Of a DNA stretch of 64,000 bases, positions 46,801-58,510 are shown in pieces; position 1 is the stretch's first letter, and every line of letters begins with the position of its first letter. Origin of the DNA: Parus major (Eukaryota > Chordata > Aves > Passeriformes > Paridae); NCBI RefSeq assembly GCF_001522545.3, contig NC_031768.1:9321403-9385402 (forward strand), written 5' to 3'. The position numbers and the translations under genes were made by a program. Under the pieces are notes generated by a model that ran no database searches, was not told where the DNA came from, and saw only the letters and a program-made list of their open reading frames with translations.

Positions 46801-49800
46801 TACCACTGGAGCTGAAAGAAAATAAAAGTTTATGGTCTTCCACTGCTGAATAGTCCAATAGTTTTTTCCACTCTATTGTAGAGGTCTTTCTGTAAAGATG
46901 AGACACACCACTACTGAAGGAATCTTTTTTTTAAATAATGTTTTTCTCATAACTCTCCCCTAAAAAAAATAAATTCTAAATACTTCAAATGGCTAATTGT
47001 AAGTTATTTTGTGCTTAGAGTGAATTCCTGCACATTTTTATGACACAAAGGTACAGTGTAAGCTGTACAGTAATTTCCCAGTGATTTTCAGAGGGACTGT
47101 ATGCAGTTACAAATGCTGTTGAACATGATTTTGGATTGTTGAATTGAGTCTACACGCAGATTAGCTTTTGTGTTGGATTGTAATTGCCTTAAACCAATTG
47201 TACAGTGAGTAATAGCTCAACAGGGAGTACTAGCTCAACATATTTACATAACCTTCTCGAAAAAAACCACAACAAAACACCTTTATCTTTCTCAGGGATT
47301 GCCTGGTAATATTTGACTGACTTGCTTTTCTCTCAGGATTTTGTCTGGCAGTCATTCACTGAAAGCTGTGTCCCTCTAGTGCAATTCTACCTACTCCACC
47401 AGCTCCTGAGTGGTGTGCAAGCCATCACTCTGCAGCACCAAATGGCTTTGGTCTTCCCTTGCTGGGTGTGTTTCTGGTCTCTGCTGTAAGCTGAGATCAA
47501 TCTTCAGGTGCTGTTTTTGGCTACAAAGTCATTTCACTGATCAGTTTTCAGTCATGATGACTCCTGCTACTTATGTTACTGGTAGTTAATTCTTTAATCC
47601 TCCTTCGTGGTGCATTCTTAATATTCCTGAGCAGATGAACATTCTTTGGGCATGGAAGGTGCTTGCTGACTGAGAGCAGCTTTTGATCAATTCCTTTAGA
47701 AAAAAAAAATCAATGCTTGACTGGGAAGGGGATGCAGTTGCATTTCAGGAGTCATGGGCTGAAGGGACCTACAGAGTAAGGTGTGAAAATGGGAGAAAAA
47801 TGGGAACAAACATAAGGCTTGCTTGGATGTTTGAAAATATTTTAAGGAAGCCCATTCTAGATGTGATGGGAATTAAAAAAAAAAAAAAAAAAAGGTGGAA
47901 AATACATGTGATTCTCTCCGGTTCATATTCTAAGGAAAACAATACAAGATCTGACATGGGAAGAAATTCTCAGGTGAGCAATTTTTCTCTCACACTTTTT
48001 GAGTCTATGAGTGAGAATTTCTGGCTGAAGAAAAAAAATAAGGTAAATAGATCATTTAGGAAAAGATGAACTAGAAAATTTAGTGATCTCCCAGGACATA
48101 TTCACAGAGAAGCACAGTACTTTCTACTTTGCATAGGGTATACCATACAACTTCTTTGAAATTTCTATTCACTTCACTGGAATTTTTAGTGCATATGATA
48201 TGCATCTATTTATTTTTTTTTATCAATGCCTGAACTGTATTTATGCACAACAACTTCAAATGAAAAAGACTGATGTTTTCATCTTATGCTTCTTTTTTCC
48301 TAGGATACATCAGGCACTTACATGACAATGCCAATCTTTTTTCCCCCCTCTTCATTTTAAATGCCTCCAAAGTTATCAGGCTTCTAGTGCATCCTCAGTG
48401 GATCCAGGTCTTGAAATATTATTTTTTTTTTAATGATAGCTTATTATTATTTAGTCTCTCTTCATATTTTAGCTCTTCTTATTTTTGCTTTTTTCCTGAG
48501 AGATGAAGATTACTATATATTCACAATTAAACTGCTTTCCTAGCATTTTCCTTTGTCATATTTCCTCTTAGTTTGAGGCTTTTTCTCTTCTTGAGTGACA
48601 GTGAGTATAGTTTAGCTACACAACTATCTATAATAACCTGTTCTGAACACAGAACCGTTCTCTTTGGAAATTAACATCCGCAGGCAATAATTCTATTTCA
48701 TAAAATCATAAAATAGAATATGTGGCTTGAATTATAAAGCTGGATTTAGGAGTTAAAAATATCCCTTCTTATTCATGTGGGTCCAAGGCACCAGAACACA
48801 TGCAGTATGAACTCTGAGCTGCATCTCTGTAATACTGATCATCTGAACTAATGAAAACCAAAATATCAAGAGATATACAGATTAGGATGGCCTTATTCTA
48901 TTTCTTAACTTAGTTCAAGCTCTGCTTCAATTATTTCACAGAACTACTCTAGGACTGAGATGACAGTAAAGATACTGGTACAGCAGCCATCGTTTTTATC
49001 TTTTGGAGAAACACATCCAGCTCATCTGTAAGAAAGGCCAAAGAGAACAGAAATCAATACTTTGGTGTTGCTTCTGGACTGTGCTGACCCTTCTGGGCCA
49101 GATTACTTGCAAATTGTTCTGCTACCCTTGAAGAATCTGGCATCAGGGAAACTGATATAAATTATTTGTCACCCTTCCTTTCTCCCTTGACATCTCAGGC
49201 CAGGTGCAACATAAACTTAATTATCAGTGCTCTGGTATTTACAACTTCACATCAAAAGTAAATCATGACATTAAAATTCAGTAATTAATGAAACAAACTG
49301 ATTGTACAGGTAAAGAATTACCCCAAGTGAAGCAGTCTCCCAGTTGCAGCATTTAAAGGCTTAGTATTTGTTGTAATGGCATAGACATGGATTTTTGAGG
49401 TGCCTCTTCTCGAAGACCCTGCTTCAATTGTCACAGGACCCCTGCTGAAGTTGGCACAATGCTCAATCTGAGATTCACAAATCTCAGTAATTGCCAGTCT
49501 ACAGCTTTGTAAAAGTAGTCCTTTGGTTCTCTAGTGGTAGTGCACAAAGGCCTCATCAGATAAACATTTCTGCCAACTAATATTTCTTGGAACTCCGGCC
49601 TGCAATGCTGTGCCAAGCAATTTGCTAAAAAATTCTACTCTTTGTTTAAATGACATCATTCACTCAAAATCTGACATTAAAAAAAGTTCTTTAAGTGGTT
49701 ACAGATACTTTTACCTCATCTTTTGACATTTCAACAATTCCTTTGTATTCCTTTGCCATGTTACCTTACACCTCTTTTTTCTATCATCTGCCCTGTGCTT

Positions 49801-51894
49801 CTGTTGTTTCTCAAAAACATGTTGGCTTTAGAACGAAGTCAGTTGCTTCTCTTCCTTTTTCTTCTTTTTCATTGCTCTCAGTTTCTAGGTGGTCATAGTT
49901 AATATGGTTCCCAGATAACCATTTTCATGCCAGAGTTATACCTCTCTTTCTGAAAGGTATTGAGAAATATAAATGTTACATGTTGCAAACTACTCTGACT
50001 GGAGGAAATGTTAAATTTTATGTATGTTTAGGGGGCTGCTTTCTGATAACTGCTCAGGTTGTTCTGACTGTGCACTCAAAACTTTTGTGTGCTTTAACAT
50101 TTGTCCAGCTGTAAGGAAGCAGAGATGGCTGCACCTTGCCCTGTGTGGTGCATTTTGAACATCAGTAAAGCTGTGCAGAGAACACAGCGGGGATGGGAAG
50201 GGATAACACAATTTCAGAGATCGCTGGTCAGTGCACAGGGAGTGTGCAGAGGTCAGCTTGGGAGCTGAGTGGGAGTGTAAGCTCAAGACACTGAGAAGTA
50301 GCCTGGATCTTTAATAAACACAAACTGTCAAAGCACCAGGTTTATATTTGGTTTGAATGATGGCTTTGTTGGGGAACTGAGCCCTCAATGCCATCTTGGA
50401 GCATTGCTGATTTGAGATGAGAAGCATTGCTTCTAAATCACTGAATGCTCATTTCCTCGAGTTCTGATCCATGCTGACTCTTTTAAGTTTATGAGATCAC
50501 AACCCAGTGTGACCTGGCTGCAGGCCAGTGAGTGAATGGAGTTCCAGGTCTTTCTGACTGCAAATTGAAGTACTCCACTTGACATTAAAGTCAAACCAAA
50601 GTCTCATCAGGACAGCACTGCCAAGGCAGTTCTAGTGTGACGTGTTGACATATGCCTGAAATCTGTGTCTCAAATGCTAAATATTTTTGTTCTTACTATG
50701 CAAATACAGTACATGAATGTGAACAAACAATAAGGAAGGCAAGCAGTATCACAACACTCTTGGGATTAGGGAATTCTGAACTCCTGTTCTTTTACTGACT
50801 TTTATCTTCTTAAAAGTGTATACTTGTCAATTTGCAGGATGTTTTTGAGACCCCTGAATACTAACAGGAATCTACCTAGAAACATAAATTCTGCACACAC
50901 AGTTCATCCCCTTGGATTCCACACCAGTCCACCATTTAATATTCACTATCTAGTGTCTAAGTGCAGCTTATATAGAAATCTACCTCTCTGCCTATAGACA
51001 TTATTTATTTACCACTTAATATTGTGCCTTAGCTCTCCATTTCTGTGACAAGGAATCAACTTTTTACTTTTTTGTTTTGGTTTGTTTTGGTTTTTGTTTG
51101 TGTTTGAGGATTAATTACTACTATATCTTTGTTTTGAAGATGTAAGACACTCAATTAATTTGAAATGAAACAATTGAAACAATGTCTGTCATTTACATGG
51201 TTGCCTAGCAAATAGTATACCAAGTGGAGTTTGTGAAGTGCATGTTGTTAGTGACTTTGAAATATATACTTGCAGCCTGGGGATAAAGATGACAGTCAAA
51301 CCTGAGACGTGAGAGTAATCAGAAGGCTGCCTGGAACAAGCAGTATAAATGTAATCTTCTAATCAGCTAACCCCTTTTCACCTCGGTGCTGGTCACAGCA
51401 GAACATCAAGTACCACAAGAACAAAATGTAAAATATGTCAAAAAATAAACATCCCAAGAAACTGGGTTCTATATCTCTGTGCAATTAGCTACTTTCTTTT
51501 TCCAAATGTTCAAAGCATATTTTTGGCTCTGAGAATTAGAAGAACGCATGGAGCTTTTTGTCTTAGTTTTAGTTCCTTCTATAACGACAACAACTGTAAT
51601 ATTGTGGTTAGATTGTGTCAGAAGCTATTGCTCCAGCACAGAGAACAATGTTTCTCAAGTGCAGTCTGAACAGAAAGAATACTTCACTCAAGTATTATTT
51701 TCCAAGCATTCAAGTAATTATTTCCATTGCCATTTGCTTTGGTTTTAATGGATTGTAGCCTGAAACAGGATTTTGGTCTTTGTGGTTTTGCCCAAAATCT
51801 AGATGTAATTTTTAGCAGATGATGACTCCACCCATTTTTAGCTTAAGGCAGTCAATATATTAATCATTCTAGGGTATTTTTCTTTCCATAACAG
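43881..51894. other. Non-coding stretch, no supported gene
   Basis: About 8 kb. It includes an A19 run at 47875-47893 and a TTATTATT-rich part near 44720-44760. The 128-codon frame at 47683-48069 is read through the A19 run as a Lys block, begins at a non-ATG codon and has no domain. A TAGCTCAACA repeat occurs twice near 47212-47240. No transposon was recognised with confidence. Confidence 0.55.
47875..47893. repeat. Poly-A tract (19 A)
   Basis: Nineteen consecutive A. It could be a retroposed 3' tail, but the sequence to its left (47680-47870) matches no element or gene I recognise. Confidence 0.95.
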
Positions 51895-52202
51895 TTTCCC
51901 TGGGTGAAAGTTTTCCTGACAGTGAGGAGCCCTTTCCTGCACTTCAGGAACAGGAGGGACAGAACCCTTATGAAACAATACTGCCTCAAGAAGTGAACTG
52001 GGCACGAGCACACAACAACATTTCAGTGAGCCAAAATCCAGGAAGCTGGAACTACACAGGTGTCCCACCGTGCTGGCAAATCGGCCAGGCTCCTCCCTGG
52101 CTGCTGCTGAAAGCTCCAGGACACTCAAATTCACCCAGCCAGGGCTCTGATTGTGCAAGGCTTTCTCAGCAAGTGATGGAGGATGGAAGTAGCACACAGA
52201 GG
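51895..52202 (+). CDS. Candidate internal coding exon, product unknown (speculative)
   Basis: A 308-base segment is preceded by a good splice acceptor (TTTTTCTTTCCATAACAG ending at 51894) and followed by a GTGAGT donor (52203-52208). Between them one frame is open for 102 codons, with the first codon split across the acceptor and the last ending exactly at the donor. It is GC-richer than its flanks and rich in CTG, CAG and GAG codons. The predicted chain is Pro-, Ser- and Gln-rich with two potential N-glycosylation sequons (NIS near 52014 and NYT near 52051) and has no motif I recognise. Against it, the opposite strand is also open over most of the segment, the same frame runs on to 52397, and no partner exon was found. 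Chance is quite possible. Confidence 0.17.
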
Positions 52203-52784
52203 GTGAGTCATTTGAGCTATTCCAGTGAAGGAGTCACTTTAGTGAAAACATGGAGAAGAGCCAGCCTGAAAACTGTTCCATCTTTCCTGCTCAAGCCTGC
52301 AGTGCCTGCTCTAATACTGCTGCTGTGTGGAGAAACTCATATTTGTCAGCTTCCCTTTGAATGTGGATGGTATTACAGGATTGAATGCTTCTTGTGAGGA
52401 TTTAGCAGCTTCATTTGGCAGCACTCAAGCAGTTAACAAAGCATTTTAAAATTAAGTAAAACAAATCCTTGCTTTCAATCCTCTGCGAGGATAGTCTAGT
52501 TTCCAGAATTCAGGCATGACATAACTGAGATACATACTGTAACACAGTCATATAAATTCTGTTTAAAAACTCACAATGAGCTTTAACAACAAAAAAAATT
52601 AGCGTTTTTATATGGCTCTAAGAAATGAAGTGGATAATTAAGTTAAAGAGAGAAAATTGAATTACAATGTTTTCTGTTGTGTGAGTTTTTTATGCAGTAT
52701 ATAGGAAGAACTATAGATTTAATTGCACAAATGAGTCCTTAATGAATTCCATGCTCTTTTTTTTTGGCTGTAAAATACAAGCTT

Positions 52785-52870
52785 TAATAATTTTATTGCT
52801 TAATATTTTGCTTTTTAATAAATATTTTAAATTTTTTAAAATATATTTTATTTTAATTATTTTAGTTTTT
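52785..52870. repeat. AT-rich low-complexity region
   Basis: Almost pure A and T (TTTTAATAAATATTTTAAATTTTTT type) with a single C and G for about 85 bases. Confidence 0.85.
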
Positions 52871-53606
52871 TCAGGTTAAGATGAGTTTTTTTTCCCAAGT
52901 CTGCTTATACTAAGCAGAGGAGGATAAAGAGTAAAGAATGAAGGTTGAAACCTTTAATGAAAAGGGTTTGGAATTAAGTGAAATTTTCAGAGTTCAGTCT
53001 GATGATCTGCAGAACCTAAGAAGAAAATCATCTAGAATTAGTGACTTTACAAAAGAATTTAAGGGTGTTACTTGCCCATGGAAAGAAGCTTAAGGAGACA
53101 AAAATCCACAAGTTGGACACCAGTTATTCTGGATAAAGATGTGTCAGACTCAAGGGAAAGCCAAATAAGGCTGTAGCTCTGGGCTGTGCCTGGTGCAGGC
53201 TGCAGAGGGATGGCAGGAGCTGAAAAGCAGAATGTGTGGGAGACACAGGGTTTGTCACCTCTGCTGTGACCCCAAAGGTCACCCCTGTCTGTGCTTCATG
53301 GGGCCACTGAGCCTGCAAAGAGAAATCAGAACTCAGAGAAGCCACAAGCAGAGTGACAGCATCACACAAACAAGGGTCTTCACCTATTTAATATTTCTGC
53401 TGCTCCTCTAACCCTTTCTGAGGAACTCACTGGCTTTGAGCTGAATTACTAATATGCAGTCCTGGTAGACTTTTCAGCTTGTGTTGTGCCCTACAACTCA
53501 AGGATCTGAATCCCATTCTGCCTGGACAAGATAAATAATTTCTTTTGATGTGTTTTGCCCAATTCTTCAGGCTTTCATTCCCAAGTGCAAAAAACACTTT
53601 TTCATC

Positions 53607-53657
53607 AAAAAAAAAAAAACCCAACCAACCAAACAAACAAAAACAAACAAACAAAAA
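53607..53657. repeat. Poly-A followed by (CCAA)n/(CAAA)n
   Basis: Thirteen A followed by CCAACCAACC and then CAAACAAACAAAAACAAACAAACAAA units. The + strand has no G. Its composition is like the longer tract at 9128-9270. Confidence 0.95.
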
Positions 53658-56600
53658 TATCACCAAAAACCCCTTTCTATCCATTTCAAAAGACTTTTCT
53701 TTATTTTGCAGCTGGAACAGAACCCATTATTTACACTGCTCTATCTTTAGTGAAGTGTGTCACTTCAATCTCAGAGTTACCTTAGTCTGAAAGAAAACAG
53801 CAACTTACAACCAGGTTTTTAATTAAGTGGGTCAATTCCATTGTACAAAATGCTATCTCCAAACTCATCTATTTTAGACAACTTTTCCAATTTGAGCTTT
53901 CTTTCCAGGAACTGTGAATGCAGAGCTAATTTCTGTTTCAAAGAACCAATTATTCTGTTTGGTACTGAATTATGCTAAATGGCAGATGGCTATTCTCTCT
54001 TAAATTCAAGCAGCATGTCTAGCCATTGGCGTCTTTCTTGATAGCATATCTGCAACAGGATAAAACACATCTTCCCATTCTGTTCTAGGCCTCAGACAAT
54101 TTCAATTCACCTCCCAGTGTAGTTAGACGAATGAGAAGTCAGGTATCAAGCTGGAAATAAGTATCTGTGTTTATTTACATCTGCCATTGTAACTTTTGCT
54201 ATGCACTGGGGTGTTGGAGTCTGAGATACAGAGTGGATGCCCTTGTTTCTGATATTTAACTCTAAGATCCAGAAAAACACGAATTTCATACAATATGAAA
54301 TTCATGAGCATGTTTTCATGGTGATAGATGAGAACAACTGTTAAAGTTAGATAAAAAAGCTAAAAGTGTGTGTAAATTAGAGAGTTTTCTTAAGTCACTG
54401 GGTAAAAAAGTTAGTTTAAAGAACAGAAGACAAGATGGAGGATTTAAGATGTTGTCTTTTGTCCTTCTTTCTTCTTCATGTTCTTCTTCTAAAAGGTTTT
54501 GGGTAATAATAAGTGATTGGTTAGAAATGTCACAGTGCAGCACACAGATGATGGGTCATGGGTCATTAAGAAACACGTGTCTGATGTTAATTGAGTAAGA
54601 GTAAGTATAAAAATAAAAGAACTACGTAGTTCAAAGCCATTTTGTGCTTTCAAACACAAAGTGAGCCACAAAGCCTTGTTGTACCATCAGAAGAAAGAAA
54701 TGTACCAGATTGCAAAAAATTAAGCTTGTGCAGCCAGTCTGGAGAAACCTGCCAAGTTTTATAATGACCTTGAAATAAACACGAGAAACAAGATTCTAAC
54801 GAGCTCAGGAGTTTTCTTCCAACCTAAAGAACTGAGATAAGCAGGGCTCCCCATGCTGGGTAAGTTGAGTGTGTGGGAAGAGCACCAGTCATCTCACGAA
54901 AGAGAGGACTTTTTACAGGAGCTTCTTAGGGGAGCAAAACCTTGAGGATATTCCTTGCCATTAGTCTGAACAATTTGTCCTTTACAGAAGCAGCAGTGTA
55001 TTCATTTAACCCCAGGCTCTGTCTCTGAAGAAGAGCATCTGCCACCATGAAACACAACCACCTGGTCTTCCCTCCTACCAGAGAAATTTTGTGGGCTCCT
55101 CTACAAGCAGCACTCTTCCCATCCCTGACCATCTCATGGAAGTGCTTCAGAGTGAGAAGCACAAAGTGCAAGGATAAATACATGGATAAAACCAGTAAAA
55201 TTTATTCTTGGGAGCAACATTTTTCCTTTTTTTGTGCAAAATTTCTCATCTTCTGGAACTAAAAATAGTTCATTCTGGGATGGACATGAGGATTTTCTGT
55301 GCAATAAAAATTACTAATGCAACCAAAAAGGGGATGTTTTTATTTCATGTAGGGAAGCAGAGGGAAGCACAGTAAGTCATGGTCTATAACCTTCCAAAAA
55401 TTCTGATTTTTTTTAATTGTCAGGCAATGAGCAGGAATAGGTTCAGAGAAAGGCTACAACTATGTAGTTGTACAATAACTGAATTATTGTCTAATGGGAT
55501 TAGAGCAAAATAATCTGAGTTGATTTAGCAAGTCATAACAATTCAAAGAGGAGTTTTGAAGATCACCAAAAGAAAGAAGGTGAGTTCAGCTGGAGGGAAA
55601 TCCTGTACAAGGAGCAATGGGCCCATAACTGGCAGTGAACTCAGGCTGGGAATGTGTTCTGTCATCTGAGGGTAAAGAACCTTTTACTTCCTCTGTGCTC
55701 ATAGTGAATAAACCTTATTTAGAGTGATTCACAGTTCTTTTATAAAAACAGTACATAATGTGATTGTCTTGCAGTGGAAAAGGAGACAGGAAGTCACAGA
55801 GAAGAGCTTCTGTTTAGTCTTAAATTCCTTTACTGCCTAATGACTTGTCTGTGCTATTTGTTCACCGAAGTTAATAAAAGTATCTCAAGCACTAGGCTGA
55901 CCTGTTGCAGGTATAGGAGATGTAGCAGACTATGCACATTTCCCTGTTTTGGTCTTTTTTGCCTTTTCTTCAGCAGTGGACCCCAACTTTACACAGAATT
56001 GCTACATCAAGTCTGACTCCATTTCAAGAAGAGATGAATTTTTATGACAGGAAGGGACAGGTGAATGCCACTGTGTTTTCCCTGAGACACCGTTCCTGCA
56101 AAGCCTACAGAGTTCTTTGCTCCCATATATGGATAGCTGCTTGAAAGGAAAACTTCTCTGCTTCTCTGGGCTATGAATACTTCCACAGCCTTCACCAGGG
56201 GAAAAAAAACACTCTATTTGTTTAAAACAAATCCATGTAAGAAAAGGTAGTCCTGAGAGACCCAGAACCTTCAAGACCAGGAGGAGTTTTCTTTTTGATT
56301 GTTCAATTCTAGGCATTTAGGATTGCTAAATGTGGGTGCCAAGGGGAAAAAAAAAAAGAAATTATAAGTTGTTGATCATTAAAGAATACAATAGGTAGTG
56401 TGAAAAATGTGGAGTGAGTTAGAAAAAGAATTATATAAGCATACAGAATCACTGCTACTTCTTTCTATATGTCAGTCTCTGAGAATGGTGTATCTCCACC
56501 TCCCAATGAACATAGTATTTGAGCTGTCACTGTACTGAATAAAAATTCTGAGGAAGGTATCAAAGCACAGTGTTGAAAAATCTATTTTGCAACTGAGAAG

Positions 56601-58102
56601 GAATGATTTCTGTAGATGTAGAGTAAAAAACTACTCTTCTGTCAATTCACACATAACCTAATTTCCAAAACACTACCGTAAAAGCCAGGTAAAGGAATTC
56701 CTGTTCTCTACCACAACTTTCCTTGGCTGAGCATTAATTGAGAAAAATGCACATGATTATGATTATATGTGTGCACACACACAAACACAGAAAAGAAGCA
56801 TTACAGTATCTTAGAACAGAGGTCATTTGTGACTCCAATGTACTGTCTGAGCCACAGGGTCAAAACTGGTTGAATTCCATAGAAAATATTCTAAACAAAT
56901 GTAGACTATATCAATTTAAAAAATACATTTTGCCAGCAGGTGAAAACATATCACACTTCTGACTTTCAAAGCTCCATTACTGTAAAATAGACAGAGGAAC
57001 ATGCTAAAAGCATTGTCCTGACTGTAAGCTTAGCTTAAAGTTTATTGTCCAGGCAGAAGAGAAAGATCAAGTCCAAACTGTAGGACATGAACCTGACTCT
57101 TATCTCCCTCTCCTGAGCCAGATAGAAAGATCAAATTCTTTTATTTCCAATAACTGAGGTTCAACACAGACTGTGACTTCTCTCTTTGTGCATAGATTTT
57201 TATGCTTCTGTCACCAAGCAGAATGTGGCAGGACTGAACATTTGAAAGAAAGGAATTCTTCAGGTTGTAAGAAAGAGTGCATTCAGTCCCAGCAGTCTTT
57301 AATGTCACACATCTCTGGCTTGACTGGTCAGGATTGTTTTATGTCCCAGCAGTTTTCAGGAAATACCAGGTCTGACCTTACTGCAGCTCCCATTTCCACT
57401 GACAAACTCCTCACAGGACATAACCTGATTTCTGTGTAGTAAGAAGTAAAATAAACTGCATCTGGACTAAGGTAGTAGGTGTGCTGTCAGTTTATTTAAA
57501 ACTAACCTTTAGCCCCTGGCAGCAGTTTCTCAGGCTCTGAGGAGTTATATCAGGAATGGACTTCTATAAAGCAAAAGGGAAAGTAATTTAGAAATACGGC
57601 AGTGTCATGGTGCTGGCCAGGTCCTGAAGCCACAACTGCATTTGGAATAGTGTGCCTTGAATTAACAAACTCTCTGACAGCTGGGCTATTGGGGGTGATT
57701 TACAGCTGTTTTATGGGTTGTCTGCCTCATTCAGTGCATATGTGTGCTGAGGGGCTGCTGAAGAGATGTAGGAGAATAAATAAACTCTCTGGGACCGAGG
57801 AAGAAAAACATCCTCTGTTGTTTTTTAAGGGGACCTGAAATTCATGCAACATTTTGATCAATTACTTCAAATGTACTTTAAAAAAAATTAAAATGCCCAC
57901 CCTTTAAAGGGTCTTTAGTGTGACAAATATAATGACATGGCAATAAACCAGAAAATTGTGACTTTGTTGTTCTGCTGTTTTATCATTCAGCAGAGAAAAT
58001 GATGATGAGTGCAAGAATGCACAAAAGAGGCTGGAGAATCTTGGCTGAGCCTCCATTCATGAAGCTTTATTGCAATACATGTCATGGAAGTACAAAGCAA
58101 GG

Positions 58103-58132
58103 TAAAATATCTCACACTTAAAATATCTCACA
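58103..58132. repeat. 14-bp direct repeat, 16-bp period
   Basis: TAAAATATCTCACA occurs at 58103-58116 and 58119-58132, separated by two bases. Confidence 0.8.
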
Positions 58133-58495
58133 GCTAAATCAGGTAGACTGAGAAAAAGTCATTTCACTGGATATTATCTAGCACTGCTAACTCACATGGC
58201 TAAAGAATTAGAGTTTCAGTTCACCTGCACAGAGTAGTTACCTGCTTTCCTCTTTTACTGGGAGCCTGTTAGCCATGCAATGAAAGTTAATTGAAATCAC
58301 AAGGTTCCTAAGCACAGCTTCGCTGGTTTTGTTCCTTTCCTCACTTACTCTTCAATAAAAGGGCAGGGGGAATCGGTTTTTAGCAAATGGCTTTTATTCA
58401 AGAATTTATTTCTTAAATGGTAGGTTTCTATATTTTTTTACTAGTTTCTCTTCTTTCAGCGTAAGATGCTGACAGCTGTTATTCCTTAGACTTTG

Positions 58496-58510
58496 AAAAA
58501 AAAAAAAAAA
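58496..58510. repeat. Poly-A tract (15 A)
   Basis: Fifteen consecutive A with no recognised retroelement body on the left. Confidence 0.9.

Noticed and set aside
47683..48069. 128-codon + frame
   Set aside because: It starts at a non-ATG codon, reads through a 19-A run as Lys, and has no recognisable domain.
48700..48730. AAATCATAAAATAGAATA string resembling an inverted CR1 terminus
   Set aside because: The adjoining GGTTGGAA-type CR1 block is absent, so an AT-rich chance match is more likely.
57460..57490. AAGGTAGTAGGTGTGC string resembling let-7
   Set aside because: It differs from the let-7 sequence after the first part and no complementary arm forming a precursor hairpin was found.
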